This document shows, in pieces, positions 13,107-24,479 of a stretch of DNA of 64,000 nucleotides. Under the pieces are notes generated by a model that did not search any database, was not told where the DNA came from, and was given only the letters and a program-made list of their open reading frames with translations. Position 1 is the first letter of the stretch; every line of letters begins with the position of its first letter. Position numbers and translations under genes: made by a program. Source of the stretch: Margaritifera margaritifera (taxonomy: Eukaryota; Mollusca; Bivalvia; Unionida; Margaritiferidae); the NCBI GenBank assembly GCA_029931535.1, contig JAQPZY010000650.1, forward strand, positions 201,001-265,000, written 5' to 3'.

Positions 13107-13460
13107 TGTATACCTGAAGACGGAAGGGGACTCAAAAGGGGTGCCTACAGATGCCGGTGCCGCCGAGGATTTTACTTCCCCATTCTAAATGCCACCTGGA
13201 AGTATTACGTTGGCACTACACTGGAGTCTGTATTCAAGGGCGAAGTCGATGGCGGCAAAAATGGAGAGGGCAACCTCAGTGCAAATAGTGAATATCAATG
13301 TCTTCCGTGTCGCCAAGGATGTGAAGACTGCATTGATAATACGCCATGTTTTGTGGAATATAACATTTTAACGAGGGGCATTCCTCTCGGTATACAGAGC
13401 TTCTGCATGACTATTACTCTTGTTCTCGGGATTGTAGTCCTCCGATTCCGGAAAAGAAAG
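13107..13460 (+). CDS. GPR158-like: Exon B: cysteine-rich EGF-like stalk and TM1
   Basis: The exon has exactly 118 codons, acceptor cgtttcag|TGT and donor AAAG|gtaaac. Residues 1-25 (CIPEDG...RGFYFP) resemble an EGF-like motif with the YRCRCRRGFYFP core. Residues 64-81 carry a dense Cys cluster (YQCLPCRQGCEDCIDNTPC). Sequons at about residue 28 (NAT) and 56 (NLS) suggest N-glycosylation. A hydrophobic segment at about 93-113 (GIPLGIQSFCMTITLVLGIV) is TM1, followed by the basic stop-transfer RFRKRK. The order stalk-TM1 is that of GPR158/GPR179. If the following intron were retained, the frame would run 23 further codons to a stop at about 13,530, giving a single-pass receptor ectodomain; there is no direct evidence that this happens. 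Confidence 0.93.
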
Positions 13461-14536
13461 GTAAACTCTTCTTCTGCTGCTGTATCTTCTTATTATTCTT
13501 CTAATTTTGGTCACTTTTCCTTAAAGGTGTAGGCAATTTTGTTCCGTTGATTGTTTATAAGAAATTAATCATAAAATAGTTGCACAAATATCTTCTACGG
13601 GACACGGTTTTGGAGAAATGTCCTGTACATTGCACGTTTCATATTTCAGGAGAAACGACACGATGGTTCCTACATGGAGAGAACACATAGTTAAGAGATA
13701 GGCGAAAAGCGTCATGTGTGTATTATTTTGCCATTAAGTTATTAACCAAAAGCCTAGCAAATCATAAAGCTCCCAACCAAATTACCGTTTCCTCAACTAA
13801 GCAACTTAGCTTTGGCATTGGAACGTATGCAGTAATACATGATACCAGAATGATCCTCAGAGAAAGCTGATATATTTTGAAAGGACATTAAAATTAATTT
13901 TCAAATAAAATAGCAACCCACTTTGGCATTCCTTTAGCGATTCAAATAGATTGTTGTAAGAAATGTTCTTTGTACGTAATTTGTCTATGTTATACTCCTG
14001 AAATGGAAGATGCAATCCTTAGAGTCATAGACCGGAAGTTAAATCGTCGACATTTCCGGAATATATCAAAAGCAGCCTTCCGCCTCTCTTCTTAATGAAT
14101 AAAGTAGCCAATGCTTCAAATGGTCCATTTTGTAACCTCTCTGAAATTGCATAAACGAATATTTATGGGTTCTCCATAACAACTCATTCTTTTCTTATCA
14201 GAAGCTGAGTAATTTATGAAATAGATCTTATGGGAGAAATTAAAATAATGAATAAAAAAACTGATACACACCTTTCTCTAACTGACTTCGATAAAGCGGA
14301 GTATTATTCTTCTCACCAATTAACGTAACAATTCCTTTCAAATTTGCGTTTACTTCTTTTTTTTAATCTGATTGACAGAGGGCTTTTAAGTATGCATTGA
14401 AAATTATTAAAGAATGGGCTGTCGTCTGACCGCTTGACCAACACGTGGATGGAGTCAGACCGCAGTTAGATAAATACTCACACTGGCCTATGTGACTAGA
14501 TTGGTGAGCGGACCATTGGAATGTATATTGTGCGAT

Positions 14537-14745
14537 CGTTGATTGATACCCAGCGTACACGGTGATTGATACCCAGCGTACACGGCGATTGATACCCAGC
14601 GTACACGGTGATTGATACCCAGCGTACACAGTGATTGATACCCAGCGTACACGGTGATTGATACCCAGCGTACACAGTGATTGATACCCAGCGTACACAG
14701 TGATTGATACCCAGCGTACACGCTGATTGATACCCAGCGTACGCG
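14537..14745. repeat. 23-bp tandem array, nine copies
   Basis: Unit TGATTGATACCCAGCGTACA plus CGG, with G/A and C/T variants. Because 23 is not a multiple of 3, the three minus-strand frames give the same 23-residue peptide repeat in turn; these ORFs are artefacts. Confidence 0.97.
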
Positions 14746-14817
14746 GTAAAGATCTCTACTGAAGGTTTTATAATTTTGTGCAAAAATTCAGAGCCATCTT
14801 TGGTTGCTTTTGTTTTA

Positions 14818-14935
14818 GGAGCCGCGGTGGATCAGTGGTTAACGTACCGGACTCGCTACCAGAAGAGCGTGGATTTTAATCCCGCCCAGACCAGGGCAGG
14901 TTAGCTGTCGTGGTGTACGAGGGGTATTTATGAAT
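14818..14935 (+). mobile_element. tRNA-derived SINE head
   Basis: GGAGCCGCGGTGGATCAGTG then GTTAACGTACCGGACTCGC resembles a tRNA 5' half with box A (TGGATCAGTGG), and GGATTTTAATCCCG is a weakened box B. It is followed by CCAGACCAGGGCAGG as in the copies at 35.8 and 47.4 kb. The 3' tail is missing. Confidence 0.7.
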
Positions 14936-15129
14936 TCTGAATGCAGCACACCGGACACCTGCATATAAATGTGTTTTGACGTAAATTAGGTACATGACAG
15001 TGACGTAAAATTGTCGGCGAAGGAGAACAATTCTGGTACTGAACAAAGAACATACTATAAAATCCGGGCGCTCTTATGGTACTCCGTGACTGATATAAAA
15101 GTCGGCATGGATAAAGTTTACTGATGTAA

Positions 15130-15840
15130 TTTTCTGTCATATTCTACAATTTTGAGGGGGTTTAATCTTTTTAAAGATGGTCACGAATCGATGGAAGATG
15201 ATCCATGTCCTGGGAGACTGTTGCCTGTTATTGGTGGGCGGAAAATGGCTTCTGTGAAAGGGTAATTGATGAAGATACTTGACACACAGTGGAAGATATT
15301 TCAGATATCACGCGCATTAATTCGTCAGCTGTCTTTAATATATTGAAGACTCATTGAAGCTGAGAAAAGTTTGCGCAAGATGGGTCCCGCATTTTTTGAC
15401 GGCTTATCAAGAACAGACTCGGGTTGAAATTGCCAAACAGCCACTCACCAAATATGAAAAGAGTGACCGGAGACGTTTGAACGAGATTGTCACAGGTGAT
15501 GAAACATGGATTTACTTTTTTGAACTCGACTCGAGAGAAAATAATAAAGTTTGGATCGCAGAAACGAGCAGAGACCAAAAATTGGTAGATATAGTAGGAC
15601 TGTCAAGAGAGTTTTATGTGCATTATTTTTCAATGCAAAAGGCTCGGTCGTCCAGGTACCTGTTACCAAAAGCTGTGGAGTACTACCGAACCACCCGTCC
15701 GTACACCGGTACCTGAGGTATCCATTTACTCAATGACAACGCACCGGCGCATAAATCACGCTGTCGTGACAGACTTCCTGAAAGAGCACAGCAGCTGGAA
15801 GTGCATTTTTCCAGTGTATAAACAACATACCAAAAAGTGA
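15130..15840 (+). pseudogene. Decayed mariner-type transposase
   Basis: Fragments in shifting + strand frames match the mariner transposase layout. 15,175-15,220 reads KDGHESMEDDPCPGRL (N-terminal 'S-x-E-D-D-P-R-x-G-R'). The frame from 15,354 reads KLRKVCARWVPHFLTAYQEQ ('L-x-M-x-K-[VL]-CARWVPHxLT'), then VTGDETWIYFFE, which carries the first catalytic Asp. In another frame near 15,731 LNDNAPAHKS gives the second catalytic Asp motif. At least two frame changes and stops break it. Terminal inverted repeats were not identified. It is a dead Tc1/mariner copy in intron B-C. Confidence 0.85.
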
Positions 15841-15984
15841 ATACAAAATGGAATTAAATAAATGAATAATCTGACCTCGAAAGTGTGTAGAGGTGCATGG
15901 GGAATACTTTGAGGAGATGCATTGACGTATTGTTCACTAATAAAGTACTTTGTTAAACAGCGCATTCATATTCAGAACTTTTTA

Positions 15985-16095
15985 AAATATCCCTCGTATC
16001 TCTGGGTATGGCACTTTACTCTAATTGCCCGGGCACGATATAACCTGTCATGTGTTAGTGTGGCTTTAAACACCAATCAATCAATCAATCAATAT
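15985..16095 (+). mobile_element. SINE 3' tail
   Basis: The block AGTGTGGCTTTAAACACCAA followed by (TCAA)n matches the 3' end of the SINEs elsewhere in the window (GTTAAA-CACCA-(ATCA)n). No tRNA head precedes it. Confidence 0.55.
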
Positions 16096-17027
16096 TATTT
16101 TGGCCTAAGTGCTGAATATCATGAACTCCGTCTTATTTACGAATTTAGTACAATCTTCAGGTGGCATGAGGCTCCGAATGCATATTTCTTGGACTTGATT
16201 ACTTTTTGCGTATGCAAGAAACAGCGTCTGTGATACAAGGTCAGTGAACGTAGTGTTTATGAAAACTGATAATGTGCTTCATATTGATTTGTTTGACGTT
16301 GTAGATCTATAGGAAAATTTGAATTTTGCTGTGAGTATCAGAATGCTGTTAGGAAGCCTGTTGCATAAAATGTAATAAGTAAATTGCCAATAACGTGGCT
16401 ATTAATTCGATTTGGCATCGCTGCCCTGGTGTATATATCGACATTTTCATCAACAATCCAAGACAGAATCCAGTGTGAACCTGTAAATGGATACTCAGAT
16501 TTGCATACTAGAACTATTTTTTTTTTGCGGGAGAACAATGAACTCACAGCTTTTAATGAGTGGTCTTGTTCCTAGAAAAATTATTGATCCCTACACACTG
16601 ATATAGTTAATATAAAAACGATACTAACAGGGACAAAGGTAATAACCCTTGAAGTCACGTTTACTATTTAGGTACAAATCTACTTCTCTTTTTTTTTTTT
16701 TTTTCTTTTCTTTTTTGCTCGTAAACCTGTTTAGTCGTTAGTATTCAACAGTTTTCGTCTAGATCTTAACCACTTTTCGTGCTAATTACATTTTCAAATT
16801 GAGGCCACTTTGAACAGCGGTAGGACTAATTTGTTTTTATATAGAAAATGCGCATGGCTTTGTTAGTTACTGACGAATTGCCAAATACACCCACACCTCA
16901 GCTCAGAATTTTCTATCAAATAAAAAAATTGCTTTTGAAAATTTTAATATATTTAAAGAGATTATTATTAAATAGCTTTATTGAAATTTTAACCAAAAAT
17001 AAATTAAATGTAGTGAAGTTATAGCAA

Positions 17028-17400
17028 TTATAATTTGTCCATGCGATATAGTGAAAAACTACCTGGGTGTATACGCTTAGTGAACCACGCTTCCTCAGAG
17101 TTAGCTAAGCTGAGCACTCCAGATATATTTACATAATGATTCACGTAGCCTGGGCTTTGCCAGGTTACTGGTCCATTTTAATTTCGAAAATAGATTGAAG
17201 AAAGATAGTGACGTTCCAGCAATTTGAATTTGTACATGCGATATAATGAAATCTGCCTAGGTCTACAACGAACCGTGAACCGCGCTTCCTCAGACTGAAA
17301 CATGCTTAGCACTCTGCCTTATTACGTAATGATTCACATAGCTTGAGTTTTGATTGGTTAGCGGAACATTTGAATTTCTAGATTGAGTGACAGTTAGAGA
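17028..17400. repeat. Diverged tandem duplication of about 190 bp
   Basis: The first copy (17,028-17,218) and second (17,219-17,400) share in order ATGCGATATA, GAACC-CGCTTCCTCAGA, CTTAGCACTC-type sequence and TAATGATTCAC. Identity by eye is about 70%. Confidence 0.75.
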
Positions 17401-17540
17401 TGTAGATAGGTAGAACTCAGTGATTCGTTAATTGCATCGCACGCCTGCAATGTTGGTCACGTGCTATTTTGGAGATTTTAGCATGATCTTAAGGGACAGT
17501 TATTAAGTTTTGTAAGTTCATTGTTGTCATGCTGGGAGCT

Positions 17541-17542
<2 letters not shown>

Positions 17543-17601
<59 letters not shown>
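17543..17601. repeat. (AT)n microsatellite
   Basis: About 29 uninterrupted TA dinucleotides. Confidence 0.98.
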
Positions 17602-17606
<5 letters not shown>

Positions 17607-18200
17607 GTAAAAAAGTATACATCACCAATTTATACATTTTTATAACTGGAAAACGTAAGCATGGGGTAGGCGGTCAACCATAATCCACAGATTTCTTTAT
17701 GCAATCTAATGGCTGAAACAGCTGATACATTTTTCGAATCAATGCTAATGTTTTAGAAAATAATAATACTTTCTTCATCAGCTGATCCAGCAGACAACGC
17801 ACACCATATGTATTTCTTGACTGATGTTAGCGCAAATTTTTTAAAGAATCCCAATGGAGTTTTTGGCGACATTTCTTTTTGGAGATAAATGTCCCTAAAG
17901 CGTGGTCCCGATAAAGCTACCTTCATAAACAGTCCCACACACATTCTAATTTTATCATGACGGAAAAATCGTCTAAATTAGCAGACAAGATCAATGTAAA
18001 AGTTAAAACCACTAATGAAAGTCTAGAAACATATAAATAAAAAATGCAAACTTCCATACTGATATTGTAACCAGTGATCCGACCTTAAAGTATTAAAAGT
18101 ACGATATCCATTATTTTTCCGTGTCGAGACTGGCACCCTGTTCCATTAGCAGTAAATGGTCCGAGTCCTATAAGTTAACTTGTAGGAGATCATCGCTTGG

Positions 18201-18204
<4 letters not shown>

Positions 18205-18233
<29 letters not shown>
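18205..18233. repeat. (CT)n microsatellite
   Basis: About 14 CT dinucleotides. Confidence 0.97.
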
Positions 18234-18234
<1 letters not shown>

Positions 18235-18967
18235 GTAAACACTTTATCGTTTTTCTAGTTGAGCCAGCATAGTTCATCGCTGTAGCAACGTTCGTTATTA
18301 TCTCAGTGTATTAGTAGCTGTTGAGAACTCCAAATCAAAGACTTGTTTGTCCAACTAGCAACGTGTTTTACTTGGATCGCTGATGGCCGTTTCGTCGACT
18401 CTAATATGGTCTTGTGACATAATTATTCCAACCAAAATGTTCAGTTTATTTCCTATATATTCTCTACATTCATGCATTTGCTTTTCAGTATGAAACTTTT
18501 CAGTGTGCCTAAATCCAAATAAATTATATATTAATCAAAAGTATCTTTCTAGACAAACTTACAGTGAAGTTCATGTCAGAGGTTATGCGACATTTTTGCA
18601 AGAGGCATGGTCGCAGATTTCACTACCGGGACAGCATCAATTCCTGATTACTCACTTTGTATTGTAGCCAAAATACACACAGACAGAGCAAAACATAATC
18701 CTGATATTATACAAAAATAAACACATCAGTTGCAATAATGCCTCAATCTAAGTCAAGGATCACCACCGAAAATGGAGAGGAAAAAATACTTTAAAAATAG
18801 ATAGGGACTTCATTAGTGGATACTGACTCAGAAATAATAATTGTGATCTGAGTTCTATTAGACCAGAGTTTTTGTGGCCAATTTCAGTCAAACTCGTACA
18901 TTTTGCATGCCACAGATATTTTAACTTTACTCAAAAAATCTGATTCATTTTCATGGTGAACTAGAAG

Positions 18968-19255
18968 TGTAACAACGGTCAGAAATAGTGCAATGTTGAT
19001 GTCCTGCAAAGGTCAGAAATTGTGCTGTGTTGATGTTCTGCAAAGGTCAGAAATTGTGCTGTGTTGATGTCCTGCAAAGGTCAGAAATTGTGCTGTGTTG
19101 ATGTCCTGCAAAGGTCAGAAATTATGCAGTGTTGATGTCCTGCAAAGGTCAGAAATTCTGCAGTGTTGATGTCCTGCAAAGGTCAGAAATTGTGCAGTGT
19201 TGATGTCCTGCAAAGGTCAGAAATTGTGCAGTGTTGATGTCCTGCAAAGGTCATG
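18968..19255. repeat. 34-bp minisatellite, eight to nine copies
   Basis: Unit GGTCAGAAATTGTGCTGTGT then TGATGTCCTGCAAA, with CTG/CAG and small variants. Confidence 0.96.
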
Positions 19256-20514
19256 TTTTGGACCAGACGCTTTTAAGACCTTTAAACTATTGCTGTTCTG
19301 AACTGCAAAGATAAGTAAGCTGATTTTATACACAAATAATTTTTTTTCATATTTAGAGTGGATACAGCCTATTTTAAGCCGAGCAGATCAACTATAGGTA
19401 CAATTAGGTACAATTAGGTAAAATCAGATAATTTAGCCTCTAATAAATATGAAATTCTAACCCCACATAATTATAACAAGGATTCACATATTTTAATGTG
19501 GGACATGCAACCATGTACTTATTAAGATCAACTGTACAAAGTTAATTCAGATGACATTTCTGGTGTATATTTAAGAGTGTCAGTTAACGCTTATTAAGTA
19601 GAATGGTTCATTAGAATAGGATATCAGTTTCTGCTACAATTCCGCACTCTGTCAATCAATGTCTCAACTAAAATTAACAATACAAGGCATGTATTGCAAG
19701 TTATACTTACTTTTTGTTGCTGTTTTCCTACGCCCAAATTAATAAGAAGAAGCGAAATTACATTTAACCCCTTTGACATATTTGTCCCCCTCGCATTTCT
19801 CATTATCTCGCTATATTTTATCTATTTTAAAATGGCTTAGTAAACAGACTGAGTGGGCTCTAATACAGAGTCTTCATCTCCACCCTCTCATTAAGTACCA
19901 TAAAACTATGAATATAAACAATTATTGTAAGCTATGTAAGCAGATATGTATTACTAATATATAGTATCACTAAGCACAGAAATAAACTGTTTGAATCCAA
20001 AATAAACAGTTTAAATAAGCTGCAGGCACAATATCAATCAGAATGATGTCCTAATGCGTTTTGAATAAAGGCCCCAATGTAACTTTTAAGTGAGGAAAAA
20101 TTTAAAATGTGTCTGTGAAAAGTGAGTAGAAATACAAAACTGTCACTTTATTTCATATTAATATAACTTAAACGATGCAAAGCTGACAATATTTGGAATT
20201 TAAAATAAAATTTAATTTTTTAATTATATTTTTTAAAATTTAATTTAATTTTTATAACGATATCAAAGTATGGTGTACAGTTTTTTATTTTTAATGATAT
20301 ATGCCAGAAGTTCAGGTTTGTATCTTTAGTGGTGTACTGAAATCGTGATATATAAGGGCCATTTACCCCCCTCCCCCTTCTTGTCTGCCCGTCTGAACTA
20401 CTGTATACAATTATTTTCCTTTACACTCCCTACATGTGCTTTTCAGTGTGTCGAAATCCAAACAAATCATATGTTCATTAAAACTATTTTCCTCGACAAA
20501 ATGACGGTGAAGTG

Positions 20515-20905
20515 CATTTCTTTTTCTTAGCCATGACATATATTACAGTAAATTCCTTTTTCTTAGCCATGACATATATTACAGTAAATTCCTTTTTCTT
20601 AGCCATGACATTTATTACAGTAAATTCAATTTTCTTAGCCATGACATATATTACAGTAAATTCCTTTTTGTTAGCCATGACATATATTACAGTAAATTCC
20701 TTTTTCTTAGCCATGACATATATTACAGTAAATTCCTTTTTCTTAGCCATGACATATATTACAGTAAATTCCTTTTTCTTAGCCATGACTCATATATTAC
20801 TGTACATTTCTTTTTGTTAGTCATGACATATATTACAGTAAATTCCTTTTTGTTAGTCACGACTCATATATTACTCTAATTTCCTTTCTTTTAGTCACGA
20901 CTCAT
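20515..20905. repeat. 36-bp minisatellite, about ten copies
   Basis: Unit TTCCTTTTTCTTAGCCATGA then CATATATTACAGTAAA; the last three copies diverge. Its length is a multiple of three, so open frames run through on both strands (a 12-residue peptide repeat); no sign of a gene. Confidence 0.96.
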
Positions 20906-21589
20906 ATTACTGCCAGAAGTTCACTTTTTTCTTGGAATAATATTTTTGTGGTTGTGCAAAAAAAAAAAAAAAAAAAGAAAAAGAAAAAACAGTTTCTTCG
21001 GTATTTAAATTTGTTCACATGCTTTTGACAGAAATGTCTTTGTATCTAGGGCAACCATATTTTTCGTTCGATATTTAAATTCGTGGGTTTTATCAGTCAC
21101 GAAGTCAACGAATACAAATGATTTCAAAGTATGTAAATATTTGAACAACATATTTTAAAAATCAGTGTTACATATCCATACATTTTAACAATTAACCTCA
21201 AAATGTAACAGAGTTTCTTTGATAATATTTTGAAATAAAGAAAAATAGAGAAACAAAACTCAACATAGTTTATGGTCCATTTATCAATATCTCATTTGGT
21301 CGTAGTATCGTTAAGGCAAGATGACAAAAGGATAATAATGTATCGTGTAGTTTTAAGTATAACGAAGTTATAGTACACGTGAGAGTTGTCAAGGTGCGGT
21401 ATCTATACAATTTCTGAAAAAATATAAATCACCAAGCATGAAAATATAGTCATTATTGAAGCAGCCTTGAATTACTTTGGTCATCAAAAAAAGTTCCAAT
21501 TTTAGGTAGAAACATACTGGTGACTGTAATACAATCTGAAGAAACACCATGGAAATCAACGCCATTTTTATATCCACACCATAAGACGG

Positions 21590-23480
21590 AGCATATTACA
21601 TTATGATGCCCGTCTATTGCCTATTTCGTTTCCGCTCAATAACTACACCATCTACAGTTACCAGACTACGTGGGTCTCCATCATTAACAGTTACGAAACT
21701 TTGTGGATGGCTTGCACTGGTAAGGAAGACCTATATCGATTTCGGGGTCAAAATTTAGAAAGACAAGGTCACTGTAACTGAACGAAGTAAAATGGTTTCC
21801 GCACGATAACGTTATCACATGCCTAGCCCAATCTTTGTAGATGTCTCGTATGTGGGACAGGGAAGAAGCCTGTCGATCTTGTGTTCGAAAGGTTAAAGGT
21901 CAAGGTCAATGTGACTGAAAGAAAACAAACTGGTTCCTGCACAACATTTTCAAATTCTCGAGGATGTACCTGCACCAAAGTTTGTGGATGACTTACCTGT
22001 TTGGTAAGAAAAGAAGCTTTTCTTTTGGTTCTGTCTTGTGACAATATCCGTGTTAATATTGGTTCCTCTTTAGTACTTAAGACAAACCTTGTCATACAAA
22101 AATCAAGCAAGTGCAGAAAAGGAGTTTACACAACAGAAAGAAATAAATAAAAATCTTGTCTGGGGCTTTTAATACTATTCTTTTTTATTCTCATGCTAAC
22201 GTTAGTTGCGGTGTATGGGCGGTCAGACGGACGGACGGATTGGTGGACGAGCAAGTGTACGTTTTGGTTTCCGGATGATAACTAATGTTCTAGTGAACAG
22301 AATTCAACCAAAGTTGGCACACTTATTCTTCTTACCCTCTTGCAAAACCTTATAGATTTTGGAGTCAGTAACTCCAAGGTTAAGGTCACTGCTGTTCGCC
22401 GATGCATTTAATTTCAGATGAGAACTTAAGTTCTGATTAACAGAATGATATATGTATTTCTCTAGGCCCTGAGAAGAATAGTGTTGATTTTGGCGTCAGT
22501 ACCTTCAAGGTCAAGGTTAATGTTGCTAAAAATAGATTAGGTCTCTGCATTTCATTTCCTGATGATAACTTACGTTCTATTGAACACGTTTCAACACAGC
22601 TTAATTCAGATTTCAACGACTCTTGGTGCATTGTTTTCCTTAGCCCATGAGAAAACCCTGTTGATTTTGTGGTCAGTAGCTCCTAGGTCAAGATCAATGT
22701 TAGCTAAAAATAGATTTTGGCTATGTATTTCATATTTCATTCCGAATGATAACTTAAGCTCTAGTGAACAGATTTCTGTGCAACTTGGTACTGGTGGTTC
22801 CTTTAGCTCAAGAAAGAAATCTATTGATTTTGGGATCAGTAACTTTAAGTTCAAGTTCACTGTTGGTAAAAACAGAGTTTGCCTGTCTATTTCCGATGAT
22901 AACTTAAGAACTACGGAGCAGAATACAATACAATTAAATACATGTGTTTTCCTTAGCCCGAGAAAGAACCATTAGTAGCTTCAAGGTCAAAGTTACTTTT
23001 CCCAAAAATATATATATTTGCCTATGCATTTCATTTCTTGACGATAACTTAAGTTCTAGGTATCATAATTCGACAAAATTTAGTGAATTTGCCTTCAGAA
23101 AGAACCTTGTTGATTAGGATGTCAGTAGCTCCGAGGTCAGTGTCACTATCACTAAAAATAAATTTGGCAATTACATCCGACAATAACTTCAGCACTATAT
23201 AACACATTTGCTCAAAACTTTGCGCAGTTGTTCCCCTCTGCTCATGAAAGAACTATTGGTTTTGGATTGTGTACCTAGAAGATCAAGGTGGCTTTTACTA
23301 AACATCAATTTGGCCTTTTCACTTCATTCACTCTGAACCAGAACATGAGTTCGCTTCAACGAATTTCAACGAAACTTGGTATATGTATTGTAGTCTTCTT
23401 GCCCAAGAAAGAGCCATATCGATTTGGGAGTCGATAGTTTAAAGTTCAAGGTCAATGTTTTATTATTAAAAATAGCTTTC
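21590..23480. repeat. Field of dispersed repeats with AGGTCA-type sites
   Basis: Diverged copies, about 110-150 bp each, of a unit with 'GATGATAACTTAAGTTCTAG', 'GAACA-ATTTCAAC-AA-CTT', 'TTAGCCCAAGAAAGAACC', 'TTGATTTTGG-GTCAGTA' and '-AAGGTCAAGGTCA-TGTTGCTAAAAATAG'. At least eight copies lie at 22,240-23,480, and a related stretch at 21,590-22,100 begins with CCATAAGACGGAGCATATTA. Similar fields occur at 35,080-35,480, 37,080-37,420 and 55,060-55,800. Confidence 0.8.
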
Positions 23481-23882
23481 GCCCTAACTTACCTTGTGTT
23501 GGGCGTGTATCATATGCCATTTTCAGTACTCTTAAAACATCAGGGAAAAACGCACAGCAAATTTGTCTGAAATGGAACAAACATGAGAGTGTTAATGTGT
23601 TAAATATTCAAGAGAAGAATCACTGTCTACAATCATAGTCCTTTCCGTACACCACTCAAGAAAGATCCGCCCCCAACCTAGCCTATGTCATGGGAATTAC
23701 ATAATGCAGCACGCCTACATCTGGGCTCTAGCCATTACAAGTCCTAGCCATTATATCTAATGATGCGGTGCTGTTAATATCACAGATGCAGAGAGCAGTA
23801 CATGAACACATATTTAAACATCTATGAATAGGTGTTCGTTCCATATATAGGTAATTTCTCATTATAAGACTAAATTCAAAGG

Positions 23883-23883
<1 letters not shown>

Positions 23884-23952
<69 letters not shown>
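23884..23952. repeat. (AT)n microsatellite
   Basis: About 34 TA dinucleotides; flanking minus-strand ORF through it is an artefact. Confidence 0.98.
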
Positions 23953-23959
<7 letters not shown>

Positions 23960-24479
23960 ATCAGATACTTCAGTCGGAAATGAGATTTATTCCCATTCGA
24001 TCCCGCTGACTGCAATAATCTCGCCCAGCCAAATAGATTCTCCCTCATCAGTTCTGAGTTGTTACCCCAATACATTGTCTCCTTGACTAGGTCAACAACC
24101 AAATTTATACGAATATATTTGGTATCTTTCAGGTGTTATGTCTCCGACTTCGCTGACTGGCCACAATGAGAAATTCATATTTTGAACGGACCAGATGACC
24201 AGTTATTCAGTATATGGTTTTCACTGGTGTATAAAATTGAATTGAAATGAAAAATATTTATCAATTTAATAACTGAAACCGTCAATTTTTTTGGCTAATG
24301 TCCTTTTGTTTTCATATGGGAGGTAACGTGATATTCTGCAAACACATGCGTATGTGAGTACTGATATTTACTAGAATCGGTTTCAATTACATTAGGAATT
24401 GACTTAGTCAAGAACACCAGAAATTATTGATTAAATTCACTTTGACAAACTAATGCCTAATTATCAATCCTATAATGTA

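Noticed and set aside
20484..20820. Opposing ORFs of about 100 aa with regular 12-residue repeats
   Set aside because: Produced by a 36-bp minisatellite without stops.
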